DNA of 64,000 bases from an uncultured Clostridia bacterium (GTDB taxonomy: Bacteria > Bacillota > Clostridia > Christensenellales > Aristaeellaceae), in assembly GCA_946411525.1 (NCBI GenBank), contig CAMKEI010000001.1, positions 149,104 through 213,103 of the forward strand. The letters are read 5' to 3'. The position numbers were made by a program, and so were the translations under genes. This document shows positions 27,253 to 35,187 of the stretch, piece by piece. The notes below the pieces were generated by a model. That model did no database searches, was not told where the DNA came from, and saw nothing but the letters and a program-made list of their open reading frames with translations. Within the stretch, counting starts at the first letter, position 1, and every line of letters begins with the position of its first letter.

Positions 27253-28059
27253 TTGAACGCTGTGATCTTTGATCTTGACGATACGGTTCTCCGCGACGAT
27301 CTGACGATCTCGGACTATTCGGTCCGTGTTTTCCGCGCGCTTCATTCGAAAGGCTTTCGGATAATCATTGCCAGCGGAAGATCTCAGTTCAGCATGAAAC
27401 CCTATGTCGATCAGATCGGATGTGTCGATGCCTATATTTCATGTAACGGCGCTGAAATCTGGGAAGGTGCATGTCACCGACTGATGCATCAGGAACTCTT
27501 TTCAGTGGATCTGGCGCTAGAGATCGCGCGTTTTGCGGAGAAGCATTCCTGCTACGCTCAGGTATATGAAGGTGGCTGCTTTTACTTCAATCAATACTGT
27601 CCCTGGGCGACGCGATATGCGACCTTTACGAGGCTGAAAGGCGTTTATGTCGGCAGGCTGAGCGAGTACATCCACGAGCCGAGGAATAAAGTTCTTCTGA
27701 TTGATCAGGAAGACAGAATTGCACAGATGTACGAAGAGGCGACAGCTCAGTTTAAAGACAGGGCTTCCGTAACATGCTCCAAGCCGGTATACCTTGAGTT
27801 TAATCCCGTCAATGCGACCAAAGGGAAAGCGTTTGAAAGATTATGCTCTGTACTGAATATCAGCAGGGAGGACACGGTCGCATTCGGAGACAGCCTTAAT
27901 GATCTGTCGATGTTGACAACTGCCGGCATCGGCGTTACGGTTGCCAACGGATGGCCTGTCATCAGAGAGTACTGTGACGATGTCTGCCTGTCCAACAATG
28001 AAGACGGGCCTGCCTGTTATCTTAATGAGCATTTTCTGAACGGCGAGGTGGTTCTTTGA
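27253..28059 (+). CDS. HAD-superfamily (Cof-like, class IIB) phosphatase
   Basis: Protein of 268 residues. Motif I FDLDDTVL supplies the nucleophile and acid Asp, motif II IASGRSQ, and motif IV FGDSLNDLSML binds magnesium; a cap domain lies between. Cof-like members dephosphorylate sugar phosphates or flavin phosphates. TTG start at 27253 with TGAGG about 10 nt upstream. The stop overlaps the hprK start by 4 nt, so the two are coupled. Confidence 0.9.
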   Translation: MNAVIFDLDDTVLRDDLTISDYSVRVFRALHSKGFRIIIASGRSQFSMKPYVDQIGCVDAYISCNGAEIWEGACHRLMHQELFSVDLALEIARFAEKHSCYAQVYEGGCFYFNQYCPWATRYATFTRLKGVYVGRLSEYIHEPRNKVLLIDQEDRIAQMYEEATAQFKDRASVTCSKPVYLEFNPVNATKGKAFERLCSVLNISREDTVAFGDSLNDLSMLTTAGIGVTVANGWPVIREYCDDVCLSNNEDGPACYLNEHFLNGEVVL

Positions 28060-28967
28060 TTTCAGTAAAGGATTTTGAGTCAGCGCTCCGGCTGGAATGT
28101 CTCGTCCCTTCCTCCCGGTCTGAATGGGATATCCGTACGCCTGACCTGAACAGGCCCGGTATTCAATTCTGCGGTTTCTATGAGTTTTTTGCTTTTGAGC
28201 GTCCTCAGCTGATCGGAAAAGCCGAAATGGCTTACCTTGAGGAACAGACGTCTGAAAAACGGAGAGAAATCCTTGACAGATATTTCAGCTATCCCGTTCC
28301 CTGTATGATTATCTGCAGGAATCTGCAGCCTCCAGCAGAACTTCTTGAAACAGCTGCCTCTCATGATGTCGCGGTTTACTCAAGCCCGATGGTTACGAGC
28401 AAATTCACTGCGCTGGCCATCAATTATCTGAACCGCTGTCTTGCTCCTCATATTACGAAACACGGCGTGCTTGTCGATGTATATGGCGTAGGTGTATTCC
28501 TGTCCGGGAAAAGCGGCGTCGGAAAGAGTGAGGCGGCTATTGAACTCATAAAGCGCGGCCATCAGCTGGTTGCAGACGATGTTGTGGATATCTGCAGGAT
28601 AGCGGATGACCGGCTGATTGGCACCTGTCCGGAAAAGATTCGTTACCTGATGGAAATCCGCGGGATCGGTGTCATTGATATCAAGGCGATGTTCGGCATC
28701 GGAGCTGTAGCCAAAAGCAAATCAATTGATCTTATTATCGAGCTGGAAACGTGGGATGAAACGAAAGCCTATGACAGGATCGGTATTCAGGATGATGAAA
28801 TTGAGATTCTCGGTGTCAGGGTTCCCCATCAGCTGATGCCGATCAAACCGGGCCGGAATCTCGCGATTATCGTTGAAGTTGCTGCCAGGAATCTGAGTCT
28901 AAAACGAACAGGTTATAATGCCGCCCGTGAATTATCATCCCTTTTCCAGGATGAAATGGGCGAATAA
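28056..28967 (+). CDS. hprK: HPr kinase/phosphorylase
   Basis: Adds or removes phosphate on Ser46 of HPr, the central switch of carbon catabolite control in Bacillota. The 303 residues have the conserved His135, Walker A GKSGVGKS at 151-158, ADDVVDI, and the family signature EIRGIGVIDIKAMFG near 202-216. TTG start at 28056 overlaps the previous stop as TTGA, with AGGTGG 5 nt upstream. In many relatives hprK lies beside lgt; here it sits inside a sugar kinase and phosphatase block with a glucokinase next. Confidence 0.96.
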   Translation: MISVKDFESALRLECLVPSSRSEWDIRTPDLNRPGIQFCGFYEFFAFERPQLIGKAEMAYLEEQTSEKRREILDRYFSYPVPCMIICRNLQPPAELLETAASHDVAVYSSPMVTSKFTALAINYLNRCLAPHITKHGVLVDVYGVGVFLSGKSGVGKSEAAIELIKRGHQLVADDVVDICRIADDRLIGTCPEKIRYLMEIRGIGVIDIKAMFGIGAVAKSKSIDLIIELETWDETKAYDRIGIQDDEIEILGVRVPHQLMPIKPGRNLAIIVEVAARNLSLKRTGYNAARELSSLFQDEMGE

Positions 28968-28983
28968 AGGAAGGTGCTTTTAT

Positions 28984-29925
28984 ATGATCAGAATTGGCGT
29001 AGATGTAGGTGGTACAGGTATCCAGGTCGGCGTAGTCAGCGCGGATAACCGGATTATCAGGGAGGAATCTATTCACACGCGCACGGATCTCCCTTTTGAA
29101 GAACAGCTTCGGGAAATGGCCGACTGTATCATTTCTGCAGTGAATAACGCCGGACTGACGGAAAACGATATCGAATCAATCGGTTTCGGTATACCTGGTA
29201 TCGCTTCTGCCAAAACCGGGGAAGTGATCAAATGTACGAATATGGGATGGCATCATCTTCCCTTCCGCGAAGTATTCAACCGCTACCTGAACAAACCGGT
29301 ATATATTGATAATGACGCTAATGTCGCCGCTCTCGCCGAGAGTGTCGCCGGTGTCAGCGCAGGGACATCCTCCAGCGTTTTCATCACAATCGGCACCGGG
29401 ATCGGCAGCGGCATCATCATAAACGGTAAAGTGTGGAGCGGCGCCCACCATATCGGTGGTGAACTGGGGCATGTCATTTTTGACCTGGACGGCGTTCCGT
29501 GCACATGCGGAAATCATGGTTGCCTAGAACGGTACTGTTCTGCGACGGCGCTGATCCGTATGGCCAGGGAGGCAGTGGCAGAACAACCTGACTCACTGAT
29601 CCTGACTTCTGTTGACAATGATCCTTCCCGTATTGAGGCAAAGACTGTTTTTGACACTGCTCGTGCCGGTGATCCCGTTGCGGTGAAAGTATATCAGTAC
29701 TATATCAGCTGTCTGGCTCAGGCTATAGCCAGTGTCGTGAATCTACTGGATCCGGAGGTGATTGTACTGGGCGGCGGCGTCAGTAAGGCAGGCGACTTCC
29801 TGCTGGATCCGCTCTCCAGAGAATACAGGAAATATATACTGTTTAATGATCAGACAATCCCTCCCCTGAAGCTTGCCGTACTCGGCTCTGAAGCCGGCAT
29901 TATCGGCGCGGCAATGCTCTCCTGA
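28984..29925 (+). CDS. glk: ROK-family glucokinase
   Basis: Cytoplasmic hexokinase of 313 residues, probably making glucose-6-phosphate from ATP and glucose. It begins MIRIGVDVGGTGIQVGVV, with the ROK zinc motif CTCGNHGCLERYCS and the catalytic IDNDANVAALAE region. The ATG at 28984 follows GGAAGG; longer readings lie inside hprK. The placement right after hprK matches a role in sugar entry and carbon control. Fructokinase or N-acetylhexosamine kinase activity cannot be excluded. Confidence 0.88.
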   Translation: MIRIGVDVGGTGIQVGVVSADNRIIREESIHTRTDLPFEEQLREMADCIISAVNNAGLTENDIESIGFGIPGIASAKTGEVIKCTNMGWHHLPFREVFNRYLNKPVYIDNDANVAALAESVAGVSAGTSSSVFITIGTGIGSGIIINGKVWSGAHHIGGELGHVIFDLDGVPCTCGNHGCLERYCSATALIRMAREAVAEQPDSLILTSVDNDPSRIEAKTVFDTARAGDPVAVKVYQYYISCLAQAIASVVNLLDPEVIVLGGGVSKAGDFLLDPLSREYRKYILFNDQTIPPLKLAVLGSEAGIIGAAMLS

Positions 29926-30012
29926 AGAAGAACGATTATGGAGATTCCTCGCAGTTGTTTTTATTCGTGGCTGATTATAGAAAACAGCTGATCAACGAAT
30001 CGTGGAATACAT

Positions 30013-30043
30013 AAAAAGGGAACTGCATTTCTGCAGTTCCTTT
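30013..30043 (-). terminator. Terminator of the SPFH gene
   Basis: Minus strand GGAACTGCA/TGCAGTTCC stem with a short loop, then CTTTTT; 20 nt after the SPFH stop and facing the end of the glucokinase gene. Confidence 0.8.
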
Positions 30044-30059
30044 ATCTGTAAGTCTGTCT

Positions 30060-31112
30060 TTACTGTTTGGCGCCGCACTCCGGACAGAATTTTGTTCCGG
30101 CGGGAATCTCCTTGCCGCAGCTTGTACAGAAGGCTGTGGCAGCCTGTTTTGCACCGCATTCCGGACAGAATTTGGATCCGGCGGGGATCTGCGCACCGCA
30201 TGCGGCACAGATCGCTGCAGCAGCGGGAGCAGCAGGAACAGCAGCCTGAGGAGCAGCGGGATTCATACTCTGGGCAAACATCTGCCCCATGGCTGCTCCG
30301 GCACCCATACCGACACCCATGCCTGCAACACCGTTCTGGTTGTTTGCAGCGTCACGCATAGCTTCAGCGGCCTGATACTTGGCATACTGATCCATATTGC
30401 CAAGCACGCCCATGGAGGTCCGCTTGTCAATACTCTTTTCCACATCTTCAGGAAGGGAAATGTTTTCAATGACAAAGCTACAGAGGGTCAGGCCAAGATC
30501 GGCCAGCTTGGGATTAATCGCCTGCAGCGCATACTGGGACAGTTCTTCATAATTGGCGGCAAGATCGAGTGCGGGAATCTTGCTTTCAGCGATCGCGTCG
30601 CTCAGTCCGCTGACCAGTGTACGCTTGATCTGCCCTTCAACGCCTTCCACTGTAAACAGCGCGGCTGTGCCGAATACTTCCTTCAGGAATTTGGCCGGAT
30701 CAGAAACTCGGAAACTGTAAATGCCGAAAGCGCGGATACGGATCATGCCGAATTCGGCGTCACGCATCATGACAGGATTGCTGGTTCCCCATTTCATATC
30801 GAGGAACTGTTTTGTATTGACAAAATAGACATCGGATTTGAAGGGGCTGTTAAAGCCGTATTTCCAACTCTTAAGAGCCGTAAGGATCGGCATATTGCTG
30901 GTTTTAAGCTCGTATCTGCCCGGCTCGAAAACGTCGGCAAGTTCGCCTTCGTTGACAAAAATGGCAACCTGGCTCTCGCGAACGGTCAGCTGAGCGCCCA
31001 TCATAATCTCTTTACCGTTCATGTCATATTTGTGCACCATGGTTTTGCCGGAATTGTCGGACCACTCAATTACATCGATCAGTTGTCCTTTGATAGCGTC
31101 AAGAATACCCAT
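30060..31112 (-). CDS. SPFH-domain protein with two C-terminal zinc ribbons (YdjI-like)
   Basis: Protein of 350 residues in the SPFH (stomatin/prohibitin/flotillin-like) superfamily. The SPFH core (about 30-220) includes QVAIFVNEGELADVFEPGRYEL and a helical C-terminal part; an Ala/Gly/Met-rich linker (about 255-300) follows, then two near-identical zinc ribbons CxxC...PAGxKFCPECGAKQ (about 305-350). Such proteins in Bacillota are thought to form membrane-associated scaffolds, but lack a defined role. The gene is second in a unit, 20 nt after the degenerate-receiver gene, suggesting shared regulation. Confidence 0.85.
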   Translation of the reverse strand: MGILDAIKGQLIDVIEWSDNSGKTMVHKYDMNGKEIMMGAQLTVRESQVAIFVNEGELADVFEPGRYELKTSNMPILTALKSWKYGFNSPFKSDVYFVNTKQFLDMKWGTSNPVMMRDAEFGMIRIRAFGIYSFRVSDPAKFLKEVFGTAALFTVEGVEGQIKRTLVSGLSDAIAESKIPALDLAANYEELSQYALQAINPKLADLGLTLCSFVIENISLPEDVEKSIDKRTSMGVLGNMDQYAKYQAAEAMRDAANNQNGVAGMGVGMGAGAAMGQMFAQSMNPAAPQAAVPAAPAAAAICAACGAQIPAGSKFCPECGAKQAATAFCTSCGKEIPAGTKFCPECGAKQ

Positions 31113-31132
31113 TTTCTTTCCTCCTTGTTGTT

Positions 31133-31945
31133 TTATGCTTCATCCGTATTTTCGCACAGAGCAGTCAGTGCCGGAAATACGCGGATTCCTGAAATATGGA
31201 GTTCCAGTCCGAAAAACTCTTTCATATGTTCAATGCTGTCTGCTGTATATGTGGTCAGCATCGCGGTCATGGTGTCCACGGTCATGTCCGTATCCACTCC
31301 GTGGAGCGGGCATGCCAGCACAAGAATCCTGCCGTCAGAGTGTATAGTCGGCAGAATATGAATGCCGTTCAGATCACCGGCAAAAGAGGTTCTGAGCGCA
31401 ATTTCAAGCTGGTCTTTGCCGTAATGCCATCTTCCCTCAAGCCTGTCATTCGGAGCGGACTGATCAAGCTCAATCAGCAGGCAGGGACGATCCGCATCCA
31501 TCCTGCTGCGAAGAAGCCTCATATTGCGATGAAGGTCATCGCTGTTTTTCACTTTGCCGTTAATGACTTTCCGGAAAAACTCATGCCGGCACATCTGCAG
31601 ATTGTCTCTGGTGCTTGAACGTTCATTGTAGAAATCTGCATTGATCCGGTTTAGAAGGATTTTGAGCTCACTGAGATAACGGAGTACTTCCTCTCCGTTA
31701 TGGCCGGCTTCGAAAATGGATACGTTCGGGAAATACTGCTGAAGATAAGCAAGGATCAGCTCTTCCTGATCATGATCCACGGCAATGCAGATCCCGTCAG
31801 CATGATGTTTGGCGAGGCTGTCCTTTGTTCCTTCAAAATCATGACGGATATGCGGTGGCTTAAAACCGAGCAGCTCCCAGTTCCGGATCCCGGCAAAAGC
31901 GTTGAGCACATCCTCCTGATCAGAAACAAGCAAAAGTTTGTACAT
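31133..31945 (-). CDS. Degenerate response-regulator-like protein without DNA-binding domain
   Basis: Protein of 270 residues, not confidently assigned. The first about 95 residues look like a YesN/AraC-type receiver (MYKLLLVSDQEDVLNAFAGI...ELLGF...ISIFEAGHNGEEVLRYL-like), but the acidic pair is S-D and the phospho-site region reads CIAVDHDQEE, so normal phosphorylation is doubtful. The rest (about 100-270) resembles the middle region of YesN-type regulators, with HEFFRKVINGK; the AraC helix-turn-helix end is missing. It shares a transcript with the SPFH gene and has a strong promoter. Confidence 0.55.
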   Translation of the reverse strand: MYKLLLVSDQEDVLNAFAGIRNWELLGFKPPHIRHDFEGTKDSLAKHHADGICIAVDHDQEELILAYLQQYFPNVSIFEAGHNGEEVLRYLSELKILLNRINADFYNERSSTRDNLQMCRHEFFRKVINGKVKNSDDLHRNMRLLRSRMDADRPCLLIELDQSAPNDRLEGRWHYGKDQLEIALRTSFAGDLNGIHILPTIHSDGRILVLACPLHGVDTDMTVDTMTAMLTTYTADSIEHMKEFFGLELHISGIRVFPALTALCENTDEA

Positions 31946-31985
31946 CCAATGACCTCCGGGGTTTATTGGAATATCATACCAGTAT

Positions 31986-32014
31986 ATTATATCCTACTTG
32001 ATGACAATATGCAA
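31986..32014 (-). promoter_or_regulatory. Promoter of the degenerate-receiver/SPFH unit
   Basis: Minus strand TTGCAT (32014-32009), 17-nt spacer, TATAAT (31991-31986), about 40 nt before the ATG, which has CGGAGG upstream. Confidence 0.75.
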
Positions 32015-32025
32015 ATGAAATCAAA

Positions 32026-33291
32026 TTACTGAAGCGCTTCCTGCATCACTTCAACCGCTTTGATCAACTGAATGTCGTATTTCAGATCCGCGAAATCATA
32101 CATACCGTTATCTCCTTCAGGAAGGGGCACTTCATAATCCGGAGAAATACCGATTTTATGGACAGCTGAACCGTTCGGTGTAAAATACTGGGCTACGGTG
32201 ATCTGGAATCCTGCACCTTTTTCTCCGACAGAACTCACCGCCTGAATAATTCCTTTTCCAAAGCTTTTGACGCCAACCGTGACCGCGCCGGCGCAGTCTC
32301 TCAGTGCTCCGGTCAGAATTTCAGAGGAACTGGCAGAGTTTTCATTGATCAGGATTACCAGTTTGACATCAACTTTTCCGTCTTTGGTACGGTATTCACT
32401 GTCATGCATCTCTCCGTCGCGGTATTTCAGATAGCACACTTCACCGTCATCCATGAACAGATCGGCAATATAACGCGCCTGATCAACCCAGCCGCCCTTA
32501 TTGTCTCTCAGATCGATAATGATTCCCTTTGCGCCTTCCTGCATCAGTTCGTTGAGCGCCGCTTCAAATTCCCGGTCGCTCTGTCCGCCGAATTCATAAA
32601 GTGCGATATATCCGATTGAGGGAGCGATCAGTTTGCTTTCAACCTGATTGACGTTTACGGCCCTTCTGGTGATTGTGTAGGTAATCTCTTCCTTGCCGCG
32701 CAGAAATGTCACATCAACATCGGTATTCGGTTCACCGCGCATGATGTCGACGGCATCCTGAAGATTTGTTGCGTTGACATAAAGATCCTCTCCTACCCTG
32801 TAGAGAATATCTCCGCGCTGAACGCCGGCTTCTTCAGCCGGTCCGCCCTTAAATACCCTGATAATCGTACACACCTGTGTATCCATATTGGCCTGGATCA
32901 TAACACCGATGCCGACATAATTGCCTTCGTCATCCTCCCACATCTCGGCATATTCTTCAGGATTATAGTAGAATGAATAGGGATCATCCAGACCGGCCAT
33001 CAGTCCTCTGGTAGCGTATTCAGTGAGTTTTTCCGTGTCAACTTCCTGATAAAATTCTTCTTTTACGATATCATAAAGGTAGAACATATCTGAAAATTGT
33101 TTGTATTTTTCATATTCCTCCCGGCTGATGGGGACTGTATCTCCTGTATTTTCCGAATAGCCGCCGCTCGTGACGGAGGTTGCGCTGTCTGATCTGAACA
33201 TGGACTGAAGGCGGGTGGCCGGTATCAGAGTACATGAGCTGAGCAGCAGTGCGGAAAGCAGAACGAACAGGATCAGCAATTTCTTTTTCAT
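32026..33291 (-). CDS. S41-family C-terminal processing protease, lipoprotein
   Basis: Secreted serine protease of 421 residues. A lipoprotein signal peptide ends at the lipobox LLSSC (Cys20). The N-terminal part (60-110) is followed by a PDZ domain (about 125-200, GIGVMIQANMDTQVCTIIRV) and the S41 core with catalytic Ser321 in NENSASSSEI and Lys346 in SFGKG; spacing matches E. coli Prc. Ctp proteases cleave C-terminal tails in the envelope, in some cases for signalling. It is 40 nt after the CdaR-type regulator on the same strand, hence probably co-transcribed. Confidence 0.92.
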   Translation of the reverse strand: MKKKLLILFVLLSALLLSSCTLIPATRLQSMFRSDSATSVTSGGYSENTGDTVPISREEYEKYKQFSDMFYLYDIVKEEFYQEVDTEKLTEYATRGLMAGLDDPYSFYYNPEEYAEMWEDDEGNYVGIGVMIQANMDTQVCTIIRVFKGGPAEEAGVQRGDILYRVGEDLYVNATNLQDAVDIMRGEPNTDVDVTFLRGKEEITYTITRRAVNVNQVESKLIAPSIGYIALYEFGGQSDREFEAALNELMQEGAKGIIIDLRDNKGGWVDQARYIADLFMDDGEVCYLKYRDGEMHDSEYRTKDGKVDVKLVILINENSASSSEILTGALRDCAGAVTVGVKSFGKGIIQAVSSVGEKGAGFQITVAQYFTPNGSAVHKIGISPDYEVPLPEGDNGMYDFADLKYDIQLIKAVEVMQEALQ

Positions 33292-33331
33292 ATGCGGGAG
33301 GCTCCTTTCAGACCGAGTATATTAAATCGGA

Positions 33332-34288
33332 TTACATTCCATCCGACAATTCGGAAATAATCCGGAAAATGACAGCATCTTCAAAAACTCGCAGATCAAG
33401 GTTGAAATCCTTTTTGATTTTATCCAGCCGGTAATTCAGTGTATTTCTGTGAATGAACAGCTGTTTTGAAGCGGCTGTCAGGTTCAGGTCGTTCTGAAAA
33501 AACACCCTGACCGTTTCCAGCATATCGTCGGACATTCTGTTACCTGCCGTTCGGGACAGTATCATCCGTTGCAACTCTTTTTTCTTTTCTTCCGGAATTG
33601 TGTCAACAATGCGCTCCAGCAGTTGTTCATCGTAAACAAAAACTTGATCGTTAGGATGATAGCGCATACCAAGATCAAGCGCCTGCTTTCCTTCGGAATA
33701 ACTGGACCTGAGATCTGTTATTTCGGTATACGCATGTCCGATGCCCGCCCGGATATCAGTGATTCCTTCCGCCTCCATTGTACCGATGACCGCTTCAATG
33801 AATTCTTTTATATCATCCGCCGACTGGTTTTCAAGGTCTTTGATGAGAACGGCGGTCTGAAAATCGGAAGCGGTAATCAGGTCACCCGTTTCCAGGGGAG
33901 CCATGGAGATAACATACGAATAAAGGTCTCTGTCAAGCGGAGAAAAGGAATGAAGTACGGCAATACAACGTTTTCTTGGCTGCCTGATCATATACTGCTT
34001 CATCAGGGAAGGATCGGGTATATAGTCCGGATCGTTAAGCACCCTGTCGAACAGTTCCTGCGCGTTTCCTGGTCTGAAGCGGTTTCCTTTCCCACCGTGG
34101 GTAACGGTATATACCAGTTCATTTCCGGCCGGAGTATCAGGCAGGATAAAAACAGTCTCACGGAATACCAGATAAATGTTTCCGTTTGCTGAACATACAT
34201 GTTCCGGTGAGGCGTCCAGCATCTTACGGACGTCTTCGGAAAGCTCGTCATAACCGCAGACGTCTGCCTGTCTGATGTCCGTATCCAT
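33332..34288 (-). CDS. CdaR/PucR-type transcriptional regulator
   Basis: Regulator of 318 residues. The C-terminal helix-turn-helix (about 270-318) shows LNLTAASKQLFIHRNTLNYRLDKI, the signature of CdaR/PucR-type HTH_30. The central GGDEF-like region (about 130-240) includes RAGIGHAYTEITDLRSSYSEGKQALDLG. These proteins usually respond to sugar acids or purines, but the ligand here is unknown. The ATG at 34288 has GGAGGTG 6 nt upstream; longer readings lack a site. It is divergent from the secreted NlpC-like gene and upstream of the S41 protease, so either may be its target. Confidence 0.88.
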   Translation of the reverse strand: MDTDIRQADVCGYDELSEDVRKMLDASPEHVCSANGNIYLVFRETVFILPDTPAGNELVYTVTHGGKGNRFRPGNAQELFDRVLNDPDYIPDPSLMKQYMIRQPRKRCIAVLHSFSPLDRDLYSYVISMAPLETGDLITASDFQTAVLIKDLENQSADDIKEFIEAVIGTMEAEGITDIRAGIGHAYTEITDLRSSYSEGKQALDLGMRYHPNDQVFVYDEQLLERIVDTIPEEKKKELQRMILSRTAGNRMSDDMLETVRVFFQNDLNLTAASKQLFIHRNTLNYRLDKIKKDFNLDLRVFEDAVIFRIISELSDGM

Positions 34289-34318
34289 GCGAAACACCTC
34301 CGTATACCATGATTTATG

Positions 34319-34327
34319 ATTATAACA
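34319..34327 (-). promoter_or_regulatory. Extended -10 of the CdaR-type regulator
   Basis: Minus strand TGTTATAAT about 30 nt before the ATG; no good -35 was seen. It is back to back with the promoter at 34382-34410. Confidence 0.5.
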
Positions 34328-34381
34328 CAAATCAGGCGTTTCGGAAATAATGCAATCTCCGCCTGTATATGAATTGCCTGC

Positions 34382-34410
34382 TTGAAACCATGTGTGCCTG
34401 AAGGTATAAT
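34382..34410 (+). promoter_or_regulatory. Promoter of the secreted NlpC-like gene
   Basis: TTGAAA, 17-nt spacer, TATAAT, 34 nt before the ATG with GGAGGTG upstream. Confidence 0.75.
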
Positions 34411-34443
34411 ACATTCAAGAAAAGTCAGCGGAGGTGAACGGCC

Positions 34444-35130
34444 ATGAAACTGTTCCGGTTGGTCGCTGCGCACCTTTGCTTATGCTGTGTTCTTCTGACG
34501 GTCTGCGTAGCTTCATCCGAGTTTCTTTTCTCTGATGACCGTTTCCGCGGCAATATGACCACAGATAATCTTGACGCGATAATCAATGAATATGAATTGT
34601 TTGACGGATGGTACTGGACGACAAGGTCCGGTGTGGTTCAGACTTTTCACGGATGTCCGGATTCGCCGGGATGGACGTCCTCTGCGGAAGCCTCCGGCCG
34701 GAAAGACTATCTGAAAGGCTGGTACGGGTGCCGATGGCCCGTCAACTCAGTGATGGAAACCGCACCAGGCCGGGGCGGATACGCGGAGTGTTTCGGGTTT
34801 GCACAGTTCATCGGATATCTGCTTTCAGGAGAAATTAATCCGCAGGGCAACTGGGATTTTTACTACTCTGTGGAAGCCTCCGGAGGGCTTCGTGTCGGGG
34901 ACATCGTCAGAAGCGAATACACAAAAAAAGGTCACTTTTATCAGCACAGCGCGGTGGTATATGCCATCAACGGCGAGGAAATCCTTTTCCTTCAGGTATC
35001 TGGTTCCGCCTGCAACAGGATCTCGGTGGGCCGGGGCTTTAGGGGTGTCAATGCGACGGAGGCCGATTCGCTTGAAGAAATATCCGATCTTCACTGGCTG
35101 AAAATTTCGAGATACAATCCTCCTGAATGA
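34444..35130 (+). CDS. Secreted protein with NlpC/P60- or CHAP-like active-site pattern
   Basis: Protein of 228 residues with a signal peptide (1-about 23). The pattern ECFGFAQFIGYLLSG (Cys116), GLRVGDIV (Gly-Asp at 152-153) and FYQHSAVVYAI (His168) is that of NlpC/P60-type cysteine peptidases, followed by a strand with Q184 as possible third residue. This would act on peptidoglycan peptides, but the match is by motif order only. Additional cysteines (Cys71, Cys96, Cys190) could form disulphides. Single-gene unit with its own promoter and bidirectional terminator, divergent from the CdaR-type regulator. Confidence 0.65.
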   Translation: MKLFRLVAAHLCLCCVLLTVCVASSEFLFSDDRFRGNMTTDNLDAIINEYELFDGWYWTTRSGVVQTFHGCPDSPGWTSSAEASGRKDYLKGWYGCRWPVNSVMETAPGRGGYAECFGFAQFIGYLLSGEINPQGNWDFYYSVEASGGLRVGDIVRSEYTKKGHFYQHSAVVYAINGEEILFLQVSGSACNRISVGRGFRGVNATEADSLEEISDLHWLKISRYNPPE

Positions 35131-35166
35131 AAAAGATCACCCCGGGAAACCGGGGTGATCTTTTTG
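35130..35166. terminator. Bidirectional terminator between the NlpC-like gene and msmK
   Basis: An 11-bp stem GATCACCCCGG/CCGGGGTGATC around a GAAA tetraloop, flanked by A4-5 and T5, so it works on both strands between the convergent genes. Confidence 0.9.
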
Positions 35167-35187
35167 TGTGATATATTACTGAGTCTC

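Noticed and set aside
29926..30012. Hairpin-like ATTCGT/ACGAAT after the glucokinase gene as a terminator
   Set aside because: Only six paired bases, mismatched interior and no T run.
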